Assembly: GCF_000420365.1 (NCBI RefSeq)
Contig: NZ_ATUU01000001.1
Location: forward strand, 248,001-312,000
Length of the DNA stretch: 64,000 bases
Origin: Weissella halotolerans DSM 20190
GTDB lineage: Bacteria > Bacillota > Bacilli > Lactobacillales > Lactobacillaceae
Reading direction: 5' to 3'
This document shows positions 9,001 through 16,467 of this stretch, piece by piece (within the stretch, counting starts at the first letter, position 1; each line of letters starts with the position of its first letter). Below the pieces are notes generated by a model. That model was not told where the DNA came from. It saw only the letters and a list, made by a program, of their open reading frames with translations, and searched no databases. The position numbers and the translations under genes were made by a program.

Positions 9001-9079
9001 CTTCTCGTAAGTTAATATTTCCCTCTGATAATTTTTCTATAGCTATCCATGCATCTAATATATTTTCCTTGGCATCCAT
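6041..9079 (-). CDS. Large superfamily-1 (Upf1/AAA_11-AAA_12-like) helicase/ATPase
   Basis: This is a 1012-residue soluble protein. Residues 1-260 form an N-terminal domain I do not recognise. Walker A GPPGTGKT is at 285-292. A long charged coiled-coil insert spans about 430-640. Walker B is in IYIDEAGQA (about 745), as in Upf1-like SF1 helicases. The C-terminal RecA core has TVHTFQGKETD and NVAATRAKREF, the classical motifs V/VI region. It is monocistronic with its own promoter and terminator, and is AT-rich compared with flanking metabolic genes, suggesting horizontal transfer. Stand-alone helicases of this size occur in phage-defence settings, but no nuclease domain or partner is visible here, so a defence role is only inference. 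An RNA/DNA unwinding role is supported. Start fixed by AGGAG 9 nt upstream. Confidence 0.85.
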   Translation of the reverse strand: MDAKENILDAWIAIEKLSEGNINLREGSNFKYKKLPRFHENWTDFFRGKLSDMYMNGVKPSKHSNPGFVLYFDIFNFKDLINKLTKKFEINDKYHDDNNAKKYTYCVAFKLDGDQFKLVENSLFYTMSGYAHRKGNLPANITEAQEQLSKCLAETFQYDFDKGMSKLIGQKTQDSGENYYEITDDVTNLDPFLHSFYVEDLEFAKGSYSENLTNYLFGSSTEKINLDSNKSSDSFNSQEIYKILEPKNYPLGRFPANPEWGLSLMQQIAVNIAINDSSNVRGVNGPPGTGKTTLLKDIFAEHTVRQAFIIADLPKKHLSLTETYFAKGKIAKLDTEISNNNILVASSNNGAVQNIVTDLPNIGQVDKQFLQDVLEDDYFTHLSDEDSDNQTWGLFAAEGGKKDNVQKILTKIKKMSEDFLNDFEQNENAYNDFIKQYHLVESKRQAAQKLSDLYKEFLKVRTELEERTQTYNQRLIIEEDKCRKKIDEQKITLSNLRKLIEENKTNLSGLENHSSMNTHKISLEKDTIDAIKHQRPAAYWLLKLIQHPTAKAYKHKSLKAYTKLYQLLDQQQKIENACEQKMKRLKELQLEYKRLIDNVESIRKKFVSWKRREENTLRDLSQRVSNMQKDITQSGVEPLDLTMNYDELQQTNPWFTKEYRVEQSKLFMAALAVKKQFLYENQKSLKASYLIWSHMGDYAIAPKKHLISIAWDWINFAIPVIGTTFASFARMFKFMEENTIGNIYIDEAGQATPQSAVGAMIRGRRVMAVGDPAQIRPVVTLSNGVIGLIAHRYHAAENIINGYSSVQTLVDQASKFGYQKTEEEWVGIPLWVHRRSLNPMFSISNELSYQKQMVLPGNMLKPGKGRWVNIGGESNDKFVMQQGKWLKEKISHRKSDNIFVISPFKNVVNQLKKSLGKVGFDKSNIGTVHTFQGKETDIVYLVLGASDKEKGAALWAVSEPNLINVAATRAKREFYIIGDKHLYEELGSEVVDITLSVFCDYSDACEEQKVDK

Positions 9080-9234
9080 AAAATAATTCTCCTAAAGAAT
9101 TTAAGCATCTTAATATTTGAATCAGCCTTTTAAAGGTGGTTGAAAATAGCATCATGTCATCTAAGATTAAGAGAACACTAATTGAACTGCTAATAGAAAC
9201 CAAAATCCGCCGGCCCATTCTTTATCATTTTGAT

Positions 9235-9262
9235 GCTATATACGTAAAGATACTTACGTCAA
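9235..9262 (-). promoter_or_regulatory. Probable helicase promoter with inverted repeat in the spacer
   Basis: On the minus strand -35 TTGACG (9257-9262) and -10 TATAGC (9235-9240) have a 16-bp spacer. The spacer carries an inverted repeat ACGTAA-N6-TTACGT (9242-9259) that could bind a repressor. The leader to the helicase ATG is about 150 nt. Confidence 0.55.
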
Positions 9263-9328
9263 CTATTAAAATCTATGTTTTATTATATCTCTTTTTCTTG
9301 TAAATTTAATGATACTTTGATTATAACA

Positions 9329-9350
9329 AAAAGTCCCCTTTAAAAGAGAC
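9329..9350 (-). terminator. Weak terminator-like hairpin
   Basis: The minus-strand hairpin is GTCTCT/GGGGAC (two G-T pairs) around TTTAAA, then TTTTTGTT. It sits between the thiolase terminator and the helicase promoter, just after a short open fragment (9375-9470) that may be the tail of a lost gene. Confidence 0.4.
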
Positions 9351-9495
9351 CGCCAGTTTAATCACTAATTTATTTCAATAATCTTTCTTAAACATTATTT
9401 GGTTCAGTCCCTTCATGGAACCAAACATAGTGGTTACCTTACCATCAATGATTCTTCTCAGTATTTGTTTTTACACTATTATTTCTACTCAATCA

Positions 9496-9539
9496 AAAAG
9501 GAGATATAGGCCTTATATATAAGGCCTATATCTCCTTTT
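9496..9539 (-). terminator. 44-bp perfect palindrome, terminator of the thiolase gene
   Basis: Two 22-bp arms (AAAAGGAGATATAGGCCTTATA and its exact complement) meet with no intervening base. T-rich arm ends (CTCCTTTT) make it terminator-like on both strands. It lies 40 bp beyond the thiolase stop. No gene faces it from the other side, so why such a long exact palindrome is kept is unclear. Confidence 0.75.
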
Positions 9540-9578
9540 ATTTAGACTATTGGACTAAATATTGTATAAATTTTTTAA

Positions 9579-10757
9579 CTATCTTTTCAATAAGGTTGCC
9601 GCGCCCATGCCACCGCCAATACACAAGGCTGCTAACCCAAACTCAGCTTGTAAGTCCTGCATCTCGTAAAGCAGGGTCACCAGAATGCGCGCGCCAGAAG
9701 CACCAACGGGATGTCCCAAGGCAATCGCACCCCCGTTTGGATTAACCCGCGCTGGGTCCAGTGCTAACAAACGATTAGTTGCCACCGCCTGAGCAGCAAA
9801 TGCTTCATTTAATTCTAAGACATCAATCTGGTCTAAGTCAGGCGTATTTGGCTTTTTCAAGAGGTCTTCTACCGCATAATAAGGACCTAAGCCCATGAAC
9901 TTAGGATCCAAGCCTACTAAACTGGCTGCCTGCCACTCTGCTAGTGGGGTTAAGCCGTGGGTCTGCACAACCTCCTCACTAACTAACAGTACGGCTGCGG
10001 CTGCGTCATTAATCCCAGAAGCATTACCGGCAGTAACCCGCCCTTCAGGTTTAAAGGCTGGCTTTAATCCTGCTAGTTTAGCTAAACTAGTATCTGGTCG
10101 GGGACCCTCATCTTGACTAACGAGGGTTTTTTCTCCACGACGGTCGACTACTGGGACAGGAATGATTTCATCAGTAAAACGACCAGCCTTCTGTGCAGCG
10201 ACTGCCCGTTGGTGACTTTCTAAAGCAAAAGTATCCATATCCACCCTAGAAACAGCATACCTTTCGGCAATGTTCTCAGCTGTAATCCCCATATGAAAGC
10301 CACCGTTTGCATCTTCCAGTGCATCCCTAAGTAGCAGATCAGTTAATTGTCCATCCCCCATTCGGTAGCCAAATCGGGCCCGATCTAAAGCAAAAGGGGC
10401 CTGCGACATATTTTCCATGCCCCCGGCAACCACGACCTGTGCCTGTCCACTTTGAATCAAGGAAGCGGCCATATTAATACTCGTCAACCCTGACCCACAA
10501 ACATCATTTATTGTAACCGCTGGTACCTCATCACCTAATCCTGCAAATTGACTAGCCTGGCGAGCAGGATTTTGTCCTTGTCCAGCTTGTAAGACAGATC
10601 CCATTAAAACTTGATCCACCTTTAAATCAGCTGGGCCTTGCAAGAGTGCTCCCTTGATCGCATACCCACCCAGGTCACTAGCCTTTACCGTCGACAAGGC
10701 ACCACCAAATTTACCAATTGCCGTCCGCTTAGCCCCGACAATATATACTCTCGTCAT
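9579..10757 (-). CDS. Acetyl-CoA C-acetyltransferase (thiolase)
   Basis: This enzyme condenses two acetyl-CoA into acetoacetyl-CoA, in lactic acid bacteria the entry to the mevalonate route of isoprenoid synthesis. The 392-residue form starts at MTRVYIVGAKRTAIGKFGG; a longer reading to 10808 lacks a ribosome site, while GGGG lies 7 nt before this ATG. Nucleophile Cys87 is in NDVCGSGLTSI. Also visible are VTAGNASGINDAAAAV, NEAFAAQ, the GHPVGASGAR histidine motif and the C-terminal CIGGGMG cysteine: a complete active site. It is monocistronic, between the PTS terminator and the long palindrome. A -10 TATAAT is visible upstream. Biosynthetic rather than degradative role is inference from the organism type. 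Confidence 0.95.
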   Translation of the reverse strand: MTRVYIVGAKRTAIGKFGGALSTVKASDLGGYAIKGALLQGPADLKVDQVLMGSVLQAGQGQNPARQASQFAGLGDEVPAVTINDVCGSGLTSINMAASLIQSGQAQVVVAGGMENMSQAPFALDRARFGYRMGDGQLTDLLLRDALEDANGGFHMGITAENIAERYAVSRVDMDTFALESHQRAVAAQKAGRFTDEIIPVPVVDRRGEKTLVSQDEGPRPDTSLAKLAGLKPAFKPEGRVTAGNASGINDAAAAVLLVSEEVVQTHGLTPLAEWQAASLVGLDPKFMGLGPYYAVEDLLKKPNTPDLDQIDVLELNEAFAAQAVATNRLLALDPARVNPNGGAIALGHPVGASGARILVTLLYEMQDLQAEFGLAALCIGGGMGAATLLKR

Positions 10758-10845
10758 CTTATTACCCCTATTTCTACTGAGTTCTACCTTGTCATTATAC
10801 ACATTCACCGCTTTGAATAAACTTAACTTGGTATGATTTATCCCA

Positions 10846-10882
10846 GAAAAAAACAGCCTGGTCTCATCTATACCAGACTGCT
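10846..10882 (-). terminator. Terminator of the PTS gene
   Basis: The minus-strand stem AGCAGTCTGGT/ACCAGGCTGTT has a 9-nt loop, followed by TTTTTTTCTG. It lies 25 bp after the PTS stop codon. Confidence 0.85.
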
Positions 10883-10906
10883 TTTTAATTGAACCTCGTC
10901 TGCACC

Positions 10907-12622
10907 TTAAACACCAAAAATGCCAAGGGCAAAACCAGCAATTCCAATCACAAAGATACCAAAGATAATCAAAATAGGCGAAATATTCTTACGTAAGAGC
11001 CAGAGTACAGCAAACAGCGCGGCTAATGGCATCAAACCTGGAATCAATTGATTAAAAAGATTCCCCAAGGTCGTGATTTGAAAATGATTAAAGACCTTAC
11101 CATCCATTAATTGACGGCTAACATTTAAGATATCCTGACCAGATAAGGAATGATTGGCAATTTGTTCATTGATTTTTTCAACATCAATCACCTTTTTAGG
11201 ATCATTGGTGATTTTTGAAATAACCAAGGGAAAATTCATCGTTGTCCAACGGGGAACCAAAACCCCCATCATAAACATTCCCATCGTTGATGCCCCTTGC
11301 GTTACCTTTTGCATCAAGCCATCACCTAAGTTACTTGCAATATTCGTTCCTTGCTCGTAACCAAATTTTTGACCATACCAAAGGGTGGCTAAGCGAATAA
11401 TATTCCAGCCAAAGAAAAAGATAATTGGTCCAATTAGTGACCCTTGGATGGCAAAGGATGCTGCCAAGGCACCGAGGACAGGCCGCAGGGTACCCCAGAA
11501 AAGGGGATCTCCAACACCAGCGACTGGTCCCATCATACCGACTTTAACCGAACTAATGGTTGCATCGTCAATTGGTGCCCCCTTAGCTCGTTGTTCTTCC
11601 ATGGCCATTGTCACCCCAATAATTGGTGAGGCCAAGTAAGGATGTGTATTAAAGAATTCAAGTTGCCGCACCAACCCAGCAGCCATCTCGGCCCGATTAT
11701 TAGGGTATAAACGGCGTAGGGTTGGCATCATGATATAGGCAACCCCCATGTTTTGCATCCGCTCATAGTTAAAGGAAGCTAGGATAAAGCCCTGCCGTAA
11801 GAAGGTCATAATTTGATCTTTCTTGGTTAGCAAATGCGTATCCACAGCGTCAGCTTCTTCCTCGAGTAACGCTTCATCGGTTTGCGCCGAAGGCATCCTG
11901 TCATAACGAGTTAATTGCGTCATAATCAATGCTAGGGCCGCACCGATAATTCCCATCGCTGCCAGATTCAAATCCGTCAAAGCCGACAAGGCAAAACCCA
12001 AGAATAAGAATGGCCACAATGATGGTGATGCCATCATATTTACGACCATGGCATAACCCACAATCACAATGAAGCCACCAGCTACTTGCAAACCACCCGT
12101 AATAACAGTTGGGATTGAATTAATCGCATTGATGATTGCTTGTGCTGGCAAAGCTAAAATGAGCATGGCTGGAATCGCCACCCGCAGCCCTTGGATCAAG
12201 AGCCCAGTAAAGTGCAAAATTTCAATTGGGCGACTCCGTCCTTGTTTAGCAAAGGCATCCGCCATGTGTGAAAATGACACCAAAAGGGTCCGCACAAAAA
12301 TGGTCAAGACTTGACCAGCGATGGCCAAAGGAATTGCAATCGCAATTCCTTCAGCGACTGATAAATGAGCTGGCCCAGTTACTAAAATAGCTGAAGCTAC
12401 TGATGCCAATGCCGTATCGGGCGCCATAGCTGCTCCAACGTTCATCCAGCCCAAAGTAATAAGTTGTAACTGGCCACCTAGCATCAATCCTTCAACCGGG
12501 TGTCCGGTGACAATCCCAATAAGGGTAGCTGCTAGGATTGGTTGGTGAAATTCCCAAGCATCCAAAACTGATTCCATGCCGGCTAGTAAAGCGACAAAGA
12601 AAATTAAAATTGTACTCGCCAT
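10907..12622 (-). CDS. Mannose-family PTS permease, EIIC-EIID fusion
   Basis: The 571-residue protein combines two normally separate membrane subunits of the mannose/fructose/sorbose PTS. Residues 1 to about 235 are EIIC (GIVTGHPVEGLMLGGQLQL, then LGWMNVGAAMAPD). A charged acidic linker with an ALLEEEADAVD stretch follows. Residues from about 270 are EIID (RQGFILASFNYERMQNMGVAYIMMP; GMMGPVAGVGDPLFWGT is the EIID signature). Phosphate-donor EIIA/EIIB subunits are absent nearby and must be encoded elsewhere. The start is set by AGGAGG 5 nt upstream. A perfect cre lies 70 bp upstream, so CcpA control is likely. No frameshift is visible: the linker is continuous in frame. Substrate unknown. Confidence 0.92.
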   Translation of the reverse strand: MASTILIFFVALLAGMESVLDAWEFHQPILAATLIGIVTGHPVEGLMLGGQLQLITLGWMNVGAAMAPDTALASVASAILVTGPAHLSVAEGIAIAIPLAIAGQVLTIFVRTLLVSFSHMADAFAKQGRSRPIEILHFTGLLIQGLRVAIPAMLILALPAQAIINAINSIPTVITGGLQVAGGFIVIVGYAMVVNMMASPSLWPFLFLGFALSALTDLNLAAMGIIGAALALIMTQLTRYDRMPSAQTDEALLEEEADAVDTHLLTKKDQIMTFLRQGFILASFNYERMQNMGVAYIMMPTLRRLYPNNRAEMAAGLVRQLEFFNTHPYLASPIIGVTMAMEEQRAKGAPIDDATISSVKVGMMGPVAGVGDPLFWGTLRPVLGALAASFAIQGSLIGPIIFFFGWNIIRLATLWYGQKFGYEQGTNIASNLGDGLMQKVTQGASTMGMFMMGVLVPRWTTMNFPLVISKITNDPKKVIDVEKINEQIANHSLSGQDILNVSRQLMDGKVFNHFQITTLGNLFNQLIPGLMPLAALFAVLWLLRKNISPILIIFGIFVIGIAGFALGIFGV

Positions 12623-12691
12623 GTTGGCCTCCTGCTAAAACATAAATAAGTTCTCCTAGGTTTTTCAACCTAGCCATAACACATGTAATAT

Positions 12692-12705
12692 TGTAACCGT
12701 TTTCA
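12692..12705 (-). promoter_or_regulatory. Catabolite-responsive element (cre) of the PTS fusion gene
   Basis: On the minus strand TGAAAACGGTTACA matches the 14-base cre consensus TGWAANCGNTNWCA at every position. It lies 70 bp upstream of the PTS start codon, a location fitting CcpA repression or activation of sugar uptake. Confidence 0.85.
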
Positions 12706-12742
12706 TATCTATTTTCAAGCCTTTTTGCCAGAAATTCACCAC

Positions 12743-12778
12743 AAAAAAACAGCTAACTACCTTTGTCAGTTAACTGTT
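12743..12778 (-). terminator. Terminator of the teichoic acid locus
   Basis: The minus-strand stem AACAGTTAACT/AGTTAGCTGTT has a 9-nt loop and is followed by TTTTTTGTG. It lies 26 bp after the stop of the GT2 gene, which is therefore the last gene of the locus. Confidence 0.85.
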
Positions 12779-12803
12779 TATTAGCCCTTGGGCTGATCTA
12801 TTG

Positions 12804-13736
12804 TCATTTTTTGCTCTGCTTCTGGGAACCCACGTACTCGATCTTAGGATGAAAGGTAAAGCCCTTCAAAGACCCTTGAATAATAATTTTTAGTTTGGCC
12901 CCTCGATAAAGCACCCCTGGCAGCGTAGCCGCCTTGATAAAATCGAGACCACTATGCCCCAGTGTTTTGATATACTTTAGCAGCGAATGCCGTCGGCGTG
13001 AAGTGAGTAATCGATTACGATATTCATAATGGTAACGTGGTAACCGCTCAACCAGGGTTTCACCAACAATATCCCCCGGTTCCGGATTAGTTTTACTTTC
13101 ATGCACAACCAGGGAATCACGGACAAAATAACCCGGTGCTGCGTGATGGGCGCGTTCTGTAAACTCAATATCATCACCCCAGATAAAATATTCCTTTTGG
13201 GGCAACCCAATTTGTTCAATTAAGTTGCGCTTAAAGATGGTTGACACAAAGGTTGCATGCTTAATTGGTACCAACCGCTCTTTTCCATACATAACCGCCG
13301 TCTTGCCACCATCCGCTGGAGCTGCCACATTCATCTTGGCCCAGGTCCCATCCTTCCAAATGACTTTGCTAGCGCCAAAACCAGCTGCTGGCTTTTCGTC
13401 AAACATGACTAGTAGCTTACGTAAAGCACTCGGTGTTGGCATCGAGTCATCATCCATCACCCAGACAAAATCATCACTGGTTTGCTCATAAAATTGACGA
13501 ATACCCCAATTAAATCCTCCAGCACCGCCCAAATTCTCAGACAAATTCTCAATAATTAAACGCTCATCCTTTAATGAAGCTAAATAATCAGCCGTGCCAT
13601 CCGTACTCGCCCCATTTACAATAATTAAATGTTGCAGGGCATCCGTATCTTGTGCTAATACCTTTGCAATTGATTTTTTTAATAGTCCCAAACGATTATA
13701 GGTTACAATCACTGCTGAAACACTTGGTGTTGTCAT
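12804..13736 (-). CDS. Family 2 glycosyltransferase (GlfT-like)
   Basis: The 310-residue enzyme has a GT-A fold. The N-terminal VSAVIVTYNR strand is followed by GASTDGTADYL and the SENLGGAGGFNWGIR segment seen in galactofuranosyl/rhamnosyl transferases. The metal-binding DDD is at about 95-97 (WVMDDDS), and WGDDIEFTERA in the acceptor half near 195. It transfers an activated sugar to a cell-envelope glycan; donor and acceptor cannot be read from sequence. The start codon overlaps the stop of the upstream TagF-like gene (TAATG), so the two are translationally coupled. It probably decorates the polymer made by this locus. Confidence 0.88.
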   Translation of the reverse strand: MTTPSVSAVIVTYNRLGLLKKSIAKVLAQDTDALQHLIIVNGASTDGTADYLASLKDERLIIENLSENLGGAGGFNWGIRQFYEQTSDDFVWVMDDDSMPTPSALRKLLVMFDEKPAAGFGASKVIWKDGTWAKMNVAAPADGGKTAVMYGKERLVPIKHATFVSTIFKRNLIEQIGLPQKEYFIWGDDIEFTERAHHAAPGYFVRDSLVVHESKTNPEPGDIVGETLVERLPRYHYEYRNRLLTSRRRHSLLKYIKTLGHSGLDFIKAATLPGVLYRGAKLKIIIQGSLKGFTFHPKIEYVGSQKQSKK

Positions 13737-15514
13737 TATTCTACCTCTTCCAACTTATTCAAAAGATGCTGCGTAGCTGATAACGTTTTCTCGTCAGCCG
13801 CGACCTGCCAAACTTCATAACCGCCTTGCGTCCTTAGCTTGCTAAAACCAAGTTTAACTAACCAGGCCGCTCGTTCACCTTGCTCTTTCATGATAACCGT
13901 CCGCGCGGTGGTCAACAGCATTTGCTGATGCCGACTAAAGGCTGCTTGCCGGATAATCACATAATCAAATCGAATGCCACCCACCATGCGGCGACCAGCT
14001 AACCGGGCCGCAGATACCGTCAGTGCTTGTCCAACAATGTCGCGGTTAATAAAGATGCGGCTTACTGCCTGAACGGCATCCACTGCTTTAAAAAATTGTT
14101 TACCATACCAACTATCTAACAGGTGCTGTTCAAAGGCGCCGACGCTGACGTCGTAGTCCTGAGCAAGATTCGTTACCAGCTGAGTATCCACCCTTGTAAA
14201 GGACTTAGCAGTTAAATCCTCCCCATTGACCAGGACACTGGGTTGCGCATGCTGTGCAGGGGGAAGGGGCTCTTGAATAGCTTTTACTATCCGCTGAGTG
14301 GCCTGTCCATCATCTAATTTAACAAAACGCGCATAAAAATCACTATACTGTTGTTGATACTTCGCCTGCCAAGCAACAGGGTTAGTTGCCAATTGTTTTA
14401 AGGTATCAATATCACGCGTATACGGGCCTGGTAAGGTCGTTAGAGACAGATACTGCCCCCGCATTTGTTGATAATTTTCTTTACTATCAAAGAAGATTAT
14501 TGGCCGTTTAGTAACTAAAAAGTCAAAGAAAATAGAAGAGTAGTCTGTGACTAACAAATCCGTCCGCGTTAGGATATCATTGGTTCCTAACTGCTCAGGT
14601 AAGCGATAGGGTTGAAAACGCTGATCTGCTTTTACAGCCGCTTTAAAGTATGGATGCGGTCTGAAAAAGACCCGGGTCATCGGTATTTTTGCCAACGCAG
14701 TCAACGCTTGATAATAGGTATCTAGTTCCTGGGCTTGGCCATCAATCGTCGTGCCATCACCTGACCAGGTCGGTGCATATAAAATAACTCTTTGTGTTGA
14801 GCCAACTTTTAACAGTTCCGCTAAGGTTTTAGCTTGCGGTGCCGGTAAAGGTTTAGCCAAGATATCATTACGCGGATAACCGTTTACCACCATTCTTCCA
14901 GGGTAAAGTCCACTCAGCCGATAGTCACGGGCAAAAATATCAGCGGTATAGCGGTTAGGCAGGACCAAATCGTCGGTCATCATCAACATTCGTAACACAT
15001 TCCAAGATGCCATCACCCCGCCTGGCATGGCATACCCCATCTTTTTTAAGGGCGTTCCATGCCAGGTGTTAATAAAGCGCTGTTGAGCCCGCTTCACGAA
15101 AATATCTGAAAAAATCATCGCATTTGAAATAACATAGCCAGCCGTCAATAAAGCCCGCATATGATCCGTTGATAAATAAGGAACTAAGTGAATGCGCTGA
15201 TCCTGATCCAACTGCCAAAAGTGCAAAACAGACGTCACCTTGTTGCGCTCTGCCTCTTTAACCACAATCACGTGTTGCATCTGTGGTGCTTCTTTCAACC
15301 AGTAACGCAGCATCATAAAGGGAGAATCATCAAGTTCCTCTCCATCTCGCATATCATAGAGGGCCACATTTTGATTAACAGGCCACTGATCATAATGTTG
15401 ATCATAGTAGAGCTTGGCCGGCTGATTATTTTCAGCCCGTCTTGCTTGTACCCACTGGTAATCTGCAAGTAAATAACGGCTTCGCTTCACTAACGCTCTT
15501 AGTACCCTTTTCAT
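13736..15514 (-). CDS. TagF-like CDP-glycerol glycerophosphotransferase
   Basis: The 592-residue protein matches the CDP-glycerol:polyglycerol-phosphate glycerophosphotransferase family. FINTWHGTPLKKMGYAMPGG is at roughly 148-167, where the His of HGTPLK is catalytic in the family. RVFFRPHPYFK follows. The TDLLVTDYSSIFFDF motif with the CDP-binding Ser pair is near 310. An extra C-terminal region (about 400-592) matches nothing I recognise; it contains a VSAARLAGRRMVGG stretch. It polymerises or primes glycerol-phosphate chains of wall teichoic acid at the cytoplasmic membrane face. It is second-last in the locus. A second, larger homologue lies at 19294-21879, so one may prime and one polymerise. 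Confidence 0.88.
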   Translation of the reverse strand: MKRVLRALVKRSRYLLADYQWVQARRAENNQPAKLYYDQHYDQWPVNQNVALYDMRDGEELDDSPFMMLRYWLKEAPQMQHVIVVKEAERNKVTSVLHFWQLDQDQRIHLVPYLSTDHMRALLTAGYVISNAMIFSDIFVKRAQQRFINTWHGTPLKKMGYAMPGGVMASWNVLRMLMMTDDLVLPNRYTADIFARDYRLSGLYPGRMVVNGYPRNDILAKPLPAPQAKTLAELLKVGSTQRVILYAPTWSGDGTTIDGQAQELDTYYQALTALAKIPMTRVFFRPHPYFKAAVKADQRFQPYRLPEQLGTNDILTRTDLLVTDYSSIFFDFLVTKRPIIFFDSKENYQQMRGQYLSLTTLPGPYTRDIDTLKQLATNPVAWQAKYQQQYSDFYARFVKLDDGQATQRIVKAIQEPLPPAQHAQPSVLVNGEDLTAKSFTRVDTQLVTNLAQDYDVSVGAFEQHLLDSWYGKQFFKAVDAVQAVSRIFINRDIVGQALTVSAARLAGRRMVGGIRFDYVIIRQAAFSRHQQMLLTTARTVIMKEQGERAAWLVKLGFSKLRTQGGYEVWQVAADEKTLSATQHLLNKLEEVE

Positions 15515-15645
15515 TATTCTGTTTACCCTTCACTATCATTCAAAAAACGACCATTGACTACCAGCAAATATGACTTAATAGTGCTAGCGACCCCTATGCG
15601 CAAATCCGTTCTAGCCGCACCTTGGCAGTGCCCTTCAATTTGCGC

Positions 15646-16467
15646 TTAAATTAAATCAGCAAAGTAAGCTCGGAACTTCAAGTGCAAATGTGAACCAAGA
15701 ATCAGCACGCAGAATGTGAATAACCAAAAGGCCAGCATAGGATAGGTGTTTTCCCAGAACCAGGTATGACCAAAGAAGGAATCACGTACCCCACTCACTA
15801 AGTAATAAAAAGGGTTCGTTTCAAGTGCTCGTACAATCCGTTCGTGGCCAACTCCAAAACGGTCAGAAATTGAAAACAGTGCCCCTGAAATCCAAAAAAC
15901 AAAGCGCATCACAGTTTGCATAATCTGCTGATAATCTTGGAAAAGAACAGTCACCGTTGCATTCAAAATACCACAGGCATAAAGAAAGACAAAGATTGCA
16001 AAGAGATAATAAAAAAATTGCAACCAATAAACCGTTACGGGCAATCCATAAAAGACCGACATAACAACCCCAATAACTAACATATAAACAAATGCGTTAA
16101 AGTTCATCAGCGTCCGCATCATGGGCATAATACTCATTGGAAAACTCATCCGGGCAATTTCCCAAATTTTGGAAGAAATACTCCAAGTCGAGTCCATAAA
16201 GGAGGTGTTAATAAAAAGCCAAGTCGCTAAGCCAATAATCAGCCAAGGCATATAAGGAACCCCTTCAACGGGACTTTTTGTGCCAAAGCCAAAACCAAAC
16301 ACAATCCAATAGGTTGCTACCTGCATAAAGGGATTTAAAAATAACCATAAGTTCCCCAAGACATGGTTTTGATAACGGGCCTTCTTTTCGTAATTGGCCA
16401 ATCGCCACATCACTGGGAAATATTTAAATTGTTCTTTTAGTACTTGCCAAATTTCTTTCACAATCAT
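15646..16467 (-). CDS. tagG: Teichoic acid ABC exporter permease TagG
   Basis: The 273-residue ABC-2 type permease has six hydrophobic helices. An N-terminal amphipathic segment ends in ANYEKKARYQNHVLGNLWLFLNP, characteristic of polysaccharide/teichoic acid exporters. It flips the undecaprenyl-linked polymer across the membrane together with TagH. The tagH stop (TAA) abuts this ATG directly, with GGGGG just before, so translation is coupled. 273 residues is the normal TagG length. It sits centrally in the wall-polymer locus. Confidence 0.92.
   Translation of the reverse strand: MIVKEIWQVLKEQFKYFPVMWRLANYEKKARYQNHVLGNLWLFLNPFMQVATYWIVFGFGFGTKSPVEGVPYMPWLIIGLATWLFINTSFMDSTWSISSKIWEIARMSFPMSIMPMMRTLMNFNAFVYMLVIGVVMSVFYGLPVTVYWLQFFYYLFAIFVFLYACGILNATVTVLFQDYQQIMQTVMRFVFWISGALFSISDRFGVGHERIVRALETNPFYYLVSGVRDSFFGHTWFWENTYPMLAFWLFTFCVLILGSHLHLKFRAYFADLI

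Noticed and set aside
9012-9218. 68-codon frame overlapping the helicase start
   Set aside because: Different frame over the helicase leader and N-terminus, no ribosome site; the helicase ATG has AGGAG.
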